Shown here piece by piece: positions 1 to 5,757 of a DNA stretch of 12,500 nt. Below the pieces are notes generated by a model. The model saw only the letters and a list, made by a program, of their open reading frames with translations, had not been told where the DNA came from and made no database searches. Numbering within the stretch: the first letter of the stretch is position 1; every line of letters begins with the position of its first letter. Location: assembly GCA_905221605.1 (NCBI GenBank), contig CAJNDS010002135.1, positions 917,501-930,000 on the forward strand. The letters are read 5' to 3'. The stretch comes from Symbiodinium natans (lineage: Eukaryota; Sar; Dinophyceae; Suessiales; Symbiodiniaceae). A program made the translations under genes and the position numbers.

Positions 1-27
1 CCCTAAACCCTAAACCCTAAACCCCTC
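1..27 (-). repeat. Telomeric-type array, CCCTAAA orientation
   Basis: About three and a half CCCTAAA units open the window and degrade into CCCCTCAAG. The orientation is that expected at the left end of a linear chromosome, but the tract is cut by the window edge and equivalent tracts occur all along the window, so it need not be a terminus. Confidence 0.95.
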
Positions 28-120
28 AAGTTGCTACCGCGAGGGAGCGCGAAGGCCCTGGACATCTGGCGCATGGAGACCAAGGCCTCCGGGATGCCCA
101 GATTCAGGTTTAGGATTTAG
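7..120 (+). other. Coding-like open block (possible exon fragment)
   Basis: Frame 7-120 is open between TAA (4-6) and TAG (118-120). The unique part, from base 25, uses codons ending in G or C in 25 of 28 cases, while second positions are near 54% GC; such third-position bias is a coding signature. The peptide includes ALDIWRMETKASG. It has no start codon at its left edge, so it is a fragment. The unique part ends at TTCAG|GTTTAGG, a plausible splice donor. I do not recognise the protein. The length is within chance, so codon bias is the only real support. Confidence 0.35.
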
Positions 121-274
121 GGTTTAGGGCTAGGGTTTAGGGTTTAGGGTTTAGGGTTTAGGGTTTAGGGTTTAGGGTTTAGGGTTTAGGGTTTTAGGGT
201 TTAGGGTTTAGGGTTTAGGGTTTAGGGTTTAGGGTTTAGGCTTTAGGGTTTAGGGTTTAGGGTTTAGGGTTAGG
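108..274 (+). repeat. Telomeric-type array, TTTAGGG orientation
   Basis: About 24 units, nearly perfect in the middle, with single variants such as GCTAGGG, TTTTAGGG and CTTTAGGG. This is one of the longest tracts in the window. Together with 1-27 it brackets an 80-bp unique spacer with inverted repeats. Confidence 0.97.
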
Positions 275-409
275 CCCCTGATTCCTTTTTTTCTGTTTTT
301 GTTTTGTGTTTTTTGTTTCTTTCGGGGGGAGGGGGGTGGTTTGGGGTTCGGGTTTAGGGTGTAGGTACCCCCTGATTCCTTGTTTTTCAGGGGTTTGGGG
401 TTCGGGTTT
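275..409 (+). repeat. Two-copy G/T-rich direct duplication
   Basis: CCCCTGATTCCTT occurs at 275-287 and 369-381, each followed by GGTTTGGGGTTCGGGTTT (338-355 and 392-409). The first copy carries about 40 extra bases of T-rich and G-rich sequence. The G/T-rich stretch runs on to about 560 with scattered degenerate telomeric units. A 65-residue open frame at 306-503 is made of this biased sequence and is not a credible gene. Confidence 0.7.
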
Positions 410-620
410 TGGGTTCACCCTTTGCTTCCCTTTTTGGGTGAGAAGGGGTTTGGGTGTAGGGGCACCTTGGGTTCAGGGCCAGGGTTTCGGGTTTAGGGTT
501 TAGGATGGGGTGCAGGGGCATTCGGGTTTGAGGGTTATTGGGTGACGGGGTTTCGGGCAGGAGGTTTAGTCGTGACGGTACCCGAACAAGCGACCATAAT
601 CTTGCGAACTGGCCATGTAG

Positions 621-724
621 GTTGGGATGTTACGCCTTTTACCACTAGTCCTTACTCCGGATCATAGTACCCCCCTACTATCATCACGATTCAGGACTAG
701 TAGTATAAGGGGGAACGTCCCAAC
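621..724. mobile_element. MITE-like hairpin element, family A copy 1
   Basis: 104 bp with terminal inverted repeats. The first 32 bases, starting GTTGGGATGTT, match the reverse complement of the last 32 at 27 positions. The arms share the consensus GTTGGGATGTTCCCCC and a following ACTA-containing stretch with the element at 3214-3290. The flanks ATGTAG (615-620) and ATATAG (725-730) agree at 5 of 6 positions and could be a decayed target-site duplication. It has no coding capacity, so any transposase would be supplied in trans. The superfamily is unknown. Confidence 0.75.
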
Positions 725-734
725 ATATAGGGCT

Positions 735-783
735 GTAGGGTTTAGGGGTTTAGGGGTTTAGGGTTTAGGGTTTAGGGTTTCGG
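735..783 (+). repeat. Telomeric-type array, TTTAGGG orientation
   Basis: About seven units, including two 8-base TTTAGGGG variants. It begins 10 bases after the hairpin element and ends in TTTCGG. The spacer that follows (784-871) is open from GGTTTCGGCATC into the next array, with a protein-like start (GIFEKRVGLGVWGPGWHGTR), but its only start is an internal GTG-type codon. Confidence 0.9.
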
Positions 784-871
784 CATCTTTGAAAAACGAG
801 TTGGCTTGGGTGTGTGGGGGCCGGGCTGGCATGGGACGAGAAAAGGGCCATCCTGTGAGGACCAGGAGACC

Positions 872-1083
872 TCTAAACCCTGTAAACCCTATAAACCCTA
901 TCCTAGAAACCCTCTAAACCCTATAAACCCCAAGCCTATAAACCCTATAAACCCTATAAACACTGTAAACCCTATAAACCCTATAACCACAATCCTACAA
1001 ATCCTATAAACCCTATAAACCCTACAAACCCTATAAAACCTATAAAACCTATAAACCCCAAGCCTACACACCCTCAACCTCAA
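872..1083 (-). repeat. Array of 9-base telomere variant CCCTATAAA
   Basis: About 20 units of AAACCCTAT/AAACCCTGT/AAACCCTAC. The extra two bases make the unit 9 bp, a multiple of three. Each frame therefore repeats three codons (Asn-Pro-Ile on +), and both strands stay open: 806-1009 (+) and 898-1095 (-). These ORFs are by-products of the repeat and I do not call them genes. A 9-bp expansion differs from the 7-bp unit everywhere else in the window. Confidence 0.9.
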
Positions 1084-1091
1084 ACTGCGGA

Positions 1092-1138
1092 CCATGGATT
1101 TGTTTTTTTTCTCTCTCTCTCTCTCTCTCTCTCCATGG
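1092..1138. repeat. CT microsatellite between CCATGG copies
   Basis: Eight T residues followed by (CT)11 at 1111-1132. The tract is flanked by CCATGG at 1092-1097 and 1133-1138. The flanking six-mer is palindromic, so the two copies are both direct and inverted and may be chance. The pyrimidine run would suit a 3' splice site on the + strand, but no AG follows closely. Confidence 0.85.
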
Positions 1139-1151
1139 CCTTTCCCATGAA

Positions 1152-1213
1152 CCTAAACCCTAAACCCCAAACCCTAAACCCTAAATCCCAAACCCTAAAC
1201 CCTAAACCCTAAA
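1152..1213 (-). repeat. Telomeric-type array, CCCTAAA orientation
   Basis: About nine units with CCCCAAA and CCCTAAAT variants. It precedes a 115-bp unique spacer that is closed on the right by a TTTAGGG array. Confidence 0.95.
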
Positions 1214-1350
1214 AGCAGGTTGAGGTGCTCTTCGAGGAGGTCCTGGCTTTGCTGAGGACGGTGATTTTTTTCTCACGGGGGGAGGGGGAGGTCAGCTTGG
1301 GGAGCCGGGGGGGAGAGGGGCGTGGTCAGGGTTTGGGGTTTGGGGTTTAG
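1213..1350 (+). other. Coding-like open block (possible exon fragment)
   Basis: The frame is open from the TAA of the preceding array to TAG at 1348-1350. The first 17 codons end in G or C in 15 cases and give an amphipathic peptide, KQVEVLFEEVLALLRTV, typical of a helix. The remainder becomes Gly/Arg-rich because it runs through a G-rich purine tract (1276-1320) and the next array. There is no ATG. Candidate acceptor AGs lie at 1214-1215 and 1217-1218. Only the first 50 bases look genuinely coding, and I do not recognise the protein. Confidence 0.35.
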
Positions 1351-1402
1351 GGTTTAGGGTTTAGGGTTTAGGGTTTAGGGTTTAGGGTTTAGGGTTTAGG
1401 GC
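1329..1402 (+). repeat. Telomeric-type array, TTTAGGG orientation
   Basis: About ten units, beginning with TTTGGGG variants and ending in CTTGGGG. It is followed at 1429-1444 by an (AT)8 microsatellite. Confidence 0.95.
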
Positions 1403-1407
1403 TTGGG

Positions 1408-1626
1408 GTGGAGTTGTGGGGTTCACACATATATATATATATATGTTTATATCATGCGTATATGGTTACAAGAGTTTCGGGGTTAGGGTTTCCATACTGT
1501 AAGGCCCCAGAAACAACTCACGACCTGGGATGTCCAGTGCCCAGCGCCTTGACACAGCCCAGTCTGCACTGGAAGGCACACTTTCTACCTCGCAATCAAA
1601 AAAGCAGCTCAGGGTTTAGGGTTTAG
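1408..1626 (+). other. Open block over AT microsatellite and unique spacer
   Basis: A 72-codon frame with a GTG-type first codon. Its first 25 codons are low complexity (Ile-Tyr repeats from the AT tract). Codons over 1494-1610 give a normal-looking peptide with Cys, His and Trp residues before the frame ends in a short telomeric tract. There is no ATG at a sensible place and no recognised family. It overlaps the block at 1553-1747 in another frame, so at most one of them is real. Confidence 0.15.
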
Positions 1627-1747
1627 TGTTTTCAGAAGACTGTCCAAGGACACCCAAGAAACCCGAAGTTTCATGTACTGGCTAGAGGAACTGCGAAGAG
1701 TCCCAAACTCAGACACTCCCAGGGAGAAGGACACCAACCACCTCTGA
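1553..1747 (+). other. Coding-like open block, 64 codons
   Basis: Open between TGA (1550-1552) and TGA (1745-1747). The second half is strongly protein-like, with a charged helix-like segment containing SFMYWLEELRRVPNSD and a hydrophilic C-terminus ending in NHL. The first ATG is at 1673, so a complete small protein from here would be 24 residues. The frame crosses one and a half telomeric units (1611-1627) without a stop because the last unit reads TTTAGTG. I do not recognise the protein, and the length alone is not significant. Confidence 0.3.
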
Positions 1748-1770
1748 ACCTCAATTTCGTGGAACCTGAA

Positions 1771-1800
1771 ACCTAAACCCTAAACCCTAAACCCTAAAAC
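1771..1800 (-). repeat. Telomeric-type array, CCCTAAA orientation
   Basis: About four units. It is followed by a 102-bp unique spacer (1801-1902) in which I see no clear coding pattern; the spacer begins CAACCCTACAG, which could serve as an acceptor. Confidence 0.92.
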
Positions 1801-1902
1801 CAACCCTACAGCGCCTGCAAGCATGAAGCTCCGCTGAACCAAAAGTCTAATCATGCATCGAAGCTCTGACACTCCCCTGAGCGCTGAGTCCCCAATAATA
1901 AA

Positions 1903-1954
1903 GGGTTTAGGGTGTAGGGTGTAGGGTTTAGGGTTTGGGGTTTAGGGTTTAGGG
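1903..1954 (+). repeat. Telomeric-type array, TTTAGGG orientation
   Basis: About seven units with two TGTAGGG and one TTTGGGG variants. It closes the spacer that opens after 1771-1800. Confidence 0.93.
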
Positions 1955-2108
1955 CTTATCAATAAACAAGAAAGGATACGCAGAGACCCTTAGCCAACCC
2001 CAAATCCATCAACCTTCGCCTTCCGCGCGTGCGGAGGGCGACCCAGTTCCGGGACCTGCGTCGGACGGACCGACGTCTTTCGGGGCCACTGCGGGATTTC
2101 GGGTTTAG
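1953..2108 (+). other. Open block with linker-like composition
   Basis: Open from just after TAG (1950-1952) to TAG (2106-2108), 51 codons. The peptide is Pro/Ser/Ala/Gly-rich (GDPVPGPASDGPTSFGA), resembling a disordered linker. The DNA from 2020 to 2095 is GC-rich (CGCGCG, CGGACGGACCGACG), unlike its surroundings. There is no start codon and no homology that I recognise. Confidence 0.22.
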
Positions 2109-2370
2109 GGTTTAGGGTTTAGTTTGGGGTTTAGGCTTAGGGTTTTCGAATTGCAGGGTTTCAGGGCTTAGAGCTCTGGCCTTTCTTTTTGGGTGTGTCA
2201 GGACTTAGGCGGGGGGTGAGAAACAGGTAAGAAGGGACTGTAGGCAGCCAAACGACCAAACCCCCCAACCCCTATGTGGCCCTACTGCACCTGTCGGCTT
2301 TGAGTGACTGACTGATGAATTTTAGTTTTTTGCACCACATGAGGCCCTGGCTAAGGGAGAGAAGGGATGA
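2109..2370. other. Spacer with degenerate telomeric units, no gene seen
   Basis: Scattered TTTAGGG-like units at 2109-2160, then 200 bases of mixed unique sequence with a G-run (2211-2217) and no open frame worth calling. GTGAGAAACAG|GTAAGAAG at 2216-2235 contains a textbook GTAAG donor motif, but nothing upstream supports an exon. A short TTTAGGG tract follows at 2371-2396. Confidence 0.6.
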
Positions 2371-2550
2371 GTTTAGGGTTTAGGTTTAGGGTTTAGTGCC
2401 CACAGTAACCCCCTAAAAATCCCGCATTGAAACCTGCATCCGAGGGAGGGTTCACTAGAAATCTGAGCCCTTAAACCCCTTCCCGAACCTCGAACCAGGG
2501 CTAGAAAGTCGAAGGTGCACAGTGCCTTCCGCCGCATGTGGGCCTTTTTT

Positions 2551-2587
2551 GCGGGGGGAGAGGGGGGGGAGGGGGGTGGGGGAGGGG
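2551..2587 (+). repeat. G-rich purine tract
   Basis: A nearly pure G/A run with G stretches of 6 to 8. Similar tracts occur at 1276-1320 and 9478-9520. On the minus strand it gives the proline-rich start of an open frame covering 2373-2597, which begins at a TTG-type codon and is probably not a gene. The tract could form G-quadruplex or triplex DNA. Confidence 0.8.
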
Positions 2588-2690
2588 CTCTAAACAATCA
2601 ATTTGAAGGAGGTCTGCTTTGTCCCAAAATGTCGAGGGTATAAGGCTTAGTCAGCGCTGTGTTGAGCCAAAAATCATATGGGTTCTCCCC

Positions 2691-2785
2691 TACTAACCCC
2701 CCCAGGTTCCCCCCAGAATTAAGGCTATTTAGGGATCATTAAGCCTGATCAAGGCTAATTACGGGGGAACCTAGGGGGGGTAGTG
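2691..2785. mobile_element. MITE-like hairpin element, C-rich arms
   Basis: The left arm TACTAACCCCCCCAGGTTCC (2691-2710) and its continuation to about 2722 pair with the reverse complement of the right end (2756-2785), allowing a 2-base indel and a few mismatches. Both arms share GGTTCCCCC and AATTA. Inside, AAGGCTA occurs at 2721 and again near 2751, and GATC-containing ends fold a second small stem. The arm core resembles the family at 621 and 3214. I see no clear target-site duplication. Confidence 0.65.
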
Positions 2786-2862
2786 TAAGCGACTTGGCCA
2801 GCGTTGCGGACCTGATGAACCAGGTCACGCTTGACCTGAGCCACAGTTCTGCTTCAGCATGA
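2749..2862 (+). other. Coding-like open block
   Basis: Open from TGA (2746-2748) to TGA (2860-2862). After the hairpin arm, codons from 2788 give SDLASVADLMNQVTLDLSH, with 16 of the first 18 codons from 2788 ending in G or C. It is a helix-like sequence with hydrophobic residues at regular spacing. A second frame starts at ATG 2862 (MLSAAVFCRDPASG) and ends at TTGGTTAAA in the next array. There is no start codon in the main frame. This looks like an exon or pseudogene fragment abutting a hairpin element. Confidence 0.33.
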
Positions 2863-2911
2863 TGCTTTCTGCAGCAGTCTTCTGCAGAGACCCAGCAAGT
2901 GGAGATGTTGG

Positions 2912-3006
2912 TTAAACCCTAAACCCCCTAAACCCTAAACCACAAGCCCCAAACCCTAAACCCTAAACCCTAAACCCTAAGCCCTAAACCCTAAACCCTA
3001 AACCCT
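2912..3006 (-). repeat. Telomeric-type array, CCCTAAA orientation
   Basis: About 13 units, with a CCCCCTAAA variant near the left edge, a CACAAGC interruption at 2941 and a CCCTAAG unit near 2978. Confidence 0.96.
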
Positions 3007-3199
3007 TGCCCCTGCTCACCCTGCGCCGCTCACGCTTGACTTTTGGGAGTTGAGGAACCGCTTGTTGCATGGCTGCTTCCCGACTACAATCGCACGGATC
3101 CCGGATCGCTTTCTTACTTCAGCCAGGTCGGACAGAAGAGATTGGGAGGCCCGCAACACCCGACACCCTAAACCCTCCACCCTACATCCTAAACCCTGA
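3002..3199 (+). other. Coding-like open block, 65 codons
   Basis: This is the longest protein-like block in the left half. It is open from TAA (2999-3001) to TGA (3197-3199), without an ATG. The peptide contains LDFWELRNRLLHGCFPTTIA (codons 12-31 from 3005) followed by an Arg/Asp-rich stretch, SARSDRRDWEARNTRH. The last dozen codons are degenerate telomeric sequence (HPKPSTLHPKP). The mix of aromatic, hydrophobic and charged residues is ordinary for a globular protein. No family is recognised. The chance of a 65-codon open frame is not negligible. Confidence 0.35.
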
Positions 3200-3207
3200 A
3201 GTAAACC

Positions 3208-3296
3208 CGAAACGTTGGGATGTTCCCCCTTAGACTAACAGTCCTGAAGTCCCTGTTAGGGACTGTTAGTATATGGGGGAACATCCCAACCGAAAC
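3208..3296. mobile_element. MITE-like hairpin element, family A copy 2, with TSD
   Basis: The element proper is 3214-3290 (77 bp). Its first 31 bases match the reverse complement of its last 31 at 29 positions; the arms begin GTTGGGATGTTCCCCC. It is flanked by an exact direct repeat CGAAAC (3208-3213 and 3291-3296), a 6-bp target-site duplication. The target was a telomere-derived sequence (AACCCGAAAC). It is non-autonomous, with no room for a protein. This copy is better preserved than the one at 621-724 and so looks younger. Confidence 0.82.
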
Positions 3297-3301
3297 CACC
3301 A

Positions 3302-3388
3302 TAAACCCTAAACCCTAAACCCGTACCCTGAACCCTGGGGGGGGGGGGGGGGTTAGGGTCTAGGGCTTAGGGTTTGGGGTTCAGGGCT
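3302..3388. repeat. Inverted telomeric arrays around a 16-G run
   Basis: CCCTAAA-type units at 3302-3336 change directly, through G16 at 3337-3352, into TTAGGG/CTTAGGG units at 3353-3388. It is the smallest example of a CCCTAAA-to-TTTAGGG switch. The spacer at 3389-3493 reads openly as LNVFEALFAFVRLGWGGRI before a TAA, but it is too short to call. Confidence 0.9.
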
Positions 3389-3493
3389 TAAACGTCTTTG
3401 AGGCACTTTTTGCCTTTGTTCGGCTGGGCTGGGGGGGTAGAATTTAAACCCGAAGCCTTGGAACTTTGCTCTGACCCCTCGCACCAGAGGTCT

Positions 3494-3557
3494 GAAACCT
3501 AAACCTTAAACCCTAAACCCTAATCCCTAAACCCTAAACCCTAAACCCTAAACCCTC
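3494..3557 (-). repeat. Telomeric-type array, CCCTAAA orientation
   Basis: About nine units, with CCTTAAA and CCCTAAT variants. The following 98-bp unique spacer (3558-3655) shows no convincing coding frame. It ends TTAAG|GTTGGGG at the next array. Confidence 0.94.
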
Positions 3558-3655
3558 TCATACTGGAACGAACCGAGCAGCCCAAAGCCCTAAACCCGAG
3601 CCCCACCCCTAGGCTGCCAGGTGATCCAAAGAAGCCGATAAGCGTTCCTTTTAAG

Positions 3656-3742
3656 GTTGGGGTTTAGGGTTTAGGGTTTAGGGTGTAGGGTTTAGGGTTT
3701 AGGGTTCAGGGTTCAGGGTTCAGGGTTCAGGGTGCAGGGTTT
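3656..3742 (+). repeat. TTTAGGG array grading into TTCAGGG units
   Basis: About twelve units. The last five are four TTCAGGG and one TGCAGGG (3705-3739). A homogeneous block of one variant shows local spreading of that variant by slippage or unequal exchange. TTCAGGG units, unlike TTTAGGG, carry no stop codon in any forward frame. Confidence 0.94.
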
Positions 3743-3856
3743 ACGTTCCCTTTGATACACCGCCGGAAGGACTCAGAAGAAAGCGGGGAAGCGGTCACTA
3801 GAGTCTCCAGTGTGCCACTCGCCTGCTGTTATATAGGTTTAGGGTTTAGGGTTTAG
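3689..3856 (+). other. Coding-like open block between two G-rich arrays
   Basis: Open from TAG (3686-3688) to TAG (3854-3856). The stop-free TTCAGGG units lead directly into a 93-bp unique spacer encoding TFPLIHRRKDSEESGEAVTR and a hydrophobic tail. The spacer ends TATATAG|GTTTAGGG at 3836/3837, a donor-like junction, and the TTCAG|GG units upstream resemble acceptors. It could be an exon lying between two telomere-filled introns, or simply chance. Confidence 0.28.
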
Positions 3857-3927
3857 GGTTCAGGGCTTAGGGCTTAGGGCTTAGGGTTTAGGGTTTAGGG
3901 TTTAGGGTTTAGGGTTTAGGGTTTCGG
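3837..3927 (+). repeat. Telomeric-type array, TTTAGGG orientation
   Basis: About 13 units, with a run of CTTAGGG variants near 3860-3885. Confidence 0.96.
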
Positions 3928-3980
3928 GCGGAGGCGGGCTCGCACAAATCGGAGGTTCCGGGTCGTACTTGACCAACACT

Positions 3981-4134
3981 TACAGGGAGGGGCCCCCTTA
4001 CTATACTAACTGTAGTTAAGGGACTTATAACCTAATGTAGGATTCTTATAACCCAATTTAAAGCTCTTAAAACTCTACTTAACTAATTTAGGGCTCTTAT
4101 AGCTCTACTTACAACCAGGGGGCCCCACCTTGTA
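3981..4134. mobile_element. MITE-like element with GGGGCCCCC arms and A/T-rich core
   Basis: 154 bp. TACAGGGAGGGGCCCCCT (3981-3998) matches the reverse complement of 4117-4134 at 16 of 18 positions. The interior is A/T-rich and carries short direct repeats: GCTCTTAAAACTCTACTTA (4062-4080) against GCTCTTATAGCTCTACTTA (4093-4111), and two CTTATAACC copies. CCCCCTTACTATACTAAC in the left arm recalls the family at 621 and 3214. No target-site duplication is evident. Confidence 0.65.
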
Positions 4135-4156
4135 GGCGGGGATGCAGTCTCGGGAA

Positions 4157-4667
4157 CACTCATGAGTCGGACGATGATTCCTATGGCCTCCCCCAATGGC
4201 TTGCTCACGAGGGGCCTTAAATCTTCAGGCTTACACACAATCCCCATTTGATCAGTTCTCACAATTCTCCCAAATGTTCGCGACCGCCTTGTCCTGGTAC
4301 TCCCAAAAGGGACCCTAATTTAGAGAGCTGCCCCTAGAACATATCTATGAGTACAAGAATATCAATGACTACGCAGGATACCGTTTAACAAACGGGCCCA
4401 TACGTTATAACGTACAAGGTGCAAGGTAGAATCCTTTTACTTGATGCAGAGGGGCGAAATAGACAAGAAGCGAAAACTAAACGAACCTCTACACCCCACA
4501 AATGCCCAAGGCAGAACGTTTTCGAGAACGCCGGCTACAAGCAACTTCACTCCACTACCCAAGAGAAGATCCCCGGATGGTGCAGATCATGGAAGGGCTG
4601 GGGGGCACGCTTTCGGGTGTTTCGGGGTTCAGGGGTCAAGGTGTGCACTGTGTGCACCAAACCTTAA
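4157..4667 (+). pseudogene. Decayed coding patch, possible retroelement remnant
   Basis: Three protein-like frames follow one another without telomeric repeats. The first ends at TAA 4220-4222, with an acidic stretch HESDDDSYGLPQWLAHEGP. The second starts at ATG 4196 (MACSRGALNLQAY), is stopped by TAA at 4316-4318 and continues in the same frame to TAG 4427-4429, rich in Tyr (EHIYEYKNINDYAGYRL). The third is open 4389-4667 and starts TGPYVITYKVQGRILLLDAE, then turns basic. GPY followed by alternating hydrophobic residues, Leu-Leu and an acidic-Gly turn is reminiscent of the GPY/F module at the C-terminus of Ty3/Gypsy integrases. That similarity is weak, from memory, and not proof. The pattern suits a pseudogene with frameshifts and one stop. 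Confidence 0.28.
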
Positions 4668-4671
4668 TCCT

Positions 4672-4917
4672 TAAACCCTAATCCCCACACTCTAAACCCT
4701 ACGCCCCAAACCCTTGAACATTGCGCTGCTTGTTCTGGTTTAGGCTTTGAGGATTCAACTTTGGAACGTTCCCAAGGTGACTGGAGGGCCTGCTTGCTGA
4801 ATCCCTAAAACCCAAAATCCTAAACCTTAAACCCTCTCTCTCTGAATCGTATCTCAATGCTATTCGGATTTTGAACAATCGACCCCCGTTGTGCTTCGGG
4901 TTTTGACCAGTCGGCAC
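4672..4917. other. Degenerate telomeric units and mixed unique sequence
   Basis: Diverged CCCTAAA-like units occur at 4672-4713 and 4802-4834. A 72-codon minus-strand frame (4699-4917) runs through them, with no sign of a real gene. A short CT run lies at 4835-4842. Confidence 0.6.
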
Positions 4918-5083
4918 AGGTGTTTTTCAGACCCTAAACCCTAAACCCTAAACCCTAAACCCTAAACCCTAAACCCTAAACCCTAAACCCTAAACCCTAA
5001 ACCCTAAACCCATGAACAGTCGGTCCTCGGGCCACCGGGGTTTTTCAGATTTTGAACAAGCGGTACCGGTGTGTTCACTCCGG
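4869..5083 (+). repeat. About 33-bp tandem repeat split by a telomeric array
   Basis: Four degenerate copies. Copy 1 (4869-4900) starts TTTTGAACAATCG. Copy 2 (4901-4931) has TTTTGACCAGTCGGCAC and ends TTTTTCAGA. Copy 3 (5012-5049) has TGAACAGTCGG and ends TTTTTCAGA. Copy 4 (5050-5083) has TTTTGAACAAGCGGTACCGG. Copies 2 and 3 are separated by 80 bases of pure CCCTAAA repeat, so the array appears to have been inserted into an older tandem repeat. Confidence 0.7.
4932..5011 (-). repeat. Perfect CCCTAAA array, about 11 units
   Basis: Eighty bases with no variant unit, ending AAACCC directly before ATG at 5012. Its purity contrasts with the diverged 33-bp repeats on both sides and suggests recent insertion or homogenisation. 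Confidence 0.97.
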
Positions 5084-5119
5084 TCCGATCTTTGCACTAT
5101 CTTAGGGTTTAGGGTTTAG
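5012..5119 (+). CDS. Short ATG-led ORF at an array edge, hypothetical
   Basis: Thirty-five codons from an ATG that immediately follows the CCCTAAA array to a TAG in the next TTTAGGG array. The peptide begins MNSRSSGHRGFSDFEQAVPV and contains two Cys. It is made largely of copies 3 and 4 of the 33-bp repeat, which argues against a gene. The CCCTAAA tract upstream contains AAACCCTA, the telo-box promoter element of plants, but no expression can be inferred. Likely spurious. Confidence 0.12.
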   Translation: MNSRSSGHRGFSDFEQAVPVCSLRSDLCTILGFRV

Positions 5120-5150
5120 GGTTTAGGGTTTAGGGTTTAGGGTTCAGGGC
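5102..5150 (+). repeat. Telomeric-type array, TTTAGGG orientation
   Basis: About seven units, the last TTCAGGG. From 5151 to 5400 only scattered, strongly diverged telomeric units and unique sequence are seen. Confidence 0.93.
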
Positions 5151-5403
5151 CTAAGGTTTAAACCTGTTGGGGTTCAAGGATTCGGGTTTGAGGGTTCAAG
5201 GCCCCGGGTTTCGGGTTCTAGGGTGACGTGTTACTGACAAAAAACACTCGTTGCACGCTTTCGGGTCCTGGATGCCTGAACAGAGGCTCTAAACCCGCGA
5301 AGCCTTCAGCCCAATAGAAACTAAACCACCCCCCCATTCAACCCCAGCAAGCTCCAAATCCATAAAAGGCCCTAACCCTGAATCTCTATGCCCCAAATCC
5401 TGA

Positions 5404-5571
5404 AACCCTGCAGGAATCTCCCAGCAATCCCTTAAGCCAAACCCCACTCAAGTCTCCATAGATGCTCCGCCTGAGGAACGTTCGCCCATTGGGCATGGAT
5501 GCACCTGGGCCGTTGCAAGACTCCGCGGACTTCGAGGGATTTTGGGTTTAGGGTTCAGGGTTAGGGGTTAG
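5404..5571 (+). other. Coding-like open block, 55 codons
   Basis: Open from TGA (5401-5403) to TAG (5569-5571), without ATG. The central part reads VSIDAPPEERSPIGHGCTWA, then an Arg/Leu-rich stretch (VARLRGLRGIL), before running into degenerate telomeric units. The sequence at 5460-5540 is richer in CpG than its surroundings. Unrecognised, and weakly supported by composition only. Confidence 0.27.
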
Positions 5572-5694
5572 GGGTTAGGGTTTGGGGTTTGGGGGTCTAG
5601 CAGTTTAGGGTTTTGGGGTGGTTTACAGGGCTCGAGGGTTTACGGCTCATGCGATTAGGTATGGGGTTCCTATGCTCAAAAGCTGAAATCTGCA
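5543..5694 (+). repeat. Degenerate TTTAGGG tract and unique spacer
   Basis: Units TTTAGGG, TTCAGGG, TTAGGGG and TTTGGGG lie at 5543-5590, with stray units to 5640. Then comes about 50 bp of unique sequence before the next inverted array. Confidence 0.75.
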
Positions 5695-5757
5695 ACCCTA
5701 AACCCTAAACCCTAAACCCTAAACCCTAAACCCTAAACCCTAAACCCTAAACCCTAA
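5695..5757 (-). repeat. Perfect CCCTAAA array, about 9 units
   Basis: Nine unbroken units. The last merges into AAATGTTACC. The spacer at 5758-5875 shows a short stem CTGCCCAAGGCAG (about 5798-5810) and no convincing frame. Confidence 0.96.

Noticed and set aside
1-27. True chromosome end at the left edge
   Set aside because: Only three and a half units are present and identical tracts occur throughout in both orientations, so the edge carries no special signal.
806-1095. NPI-repeat protein gene or its antisense
   Set aside because: Both frames are created by the 9-base repeat itself. The apparent starts are non-ATG and no flanking coding signal supports either strand.
2373-2597. Proline-rich minus-strand gene
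   Set aside because: The proline run is the complement of a G-rich purine tract, the first codon is TTG-type, and the C-terminus is telomeric sequence.
4441-4674. 77-codon frame overlapping the decayed patch
   Set aside because: It is a shadow of the frame at 4389-4667, which has the more protein-like composition.
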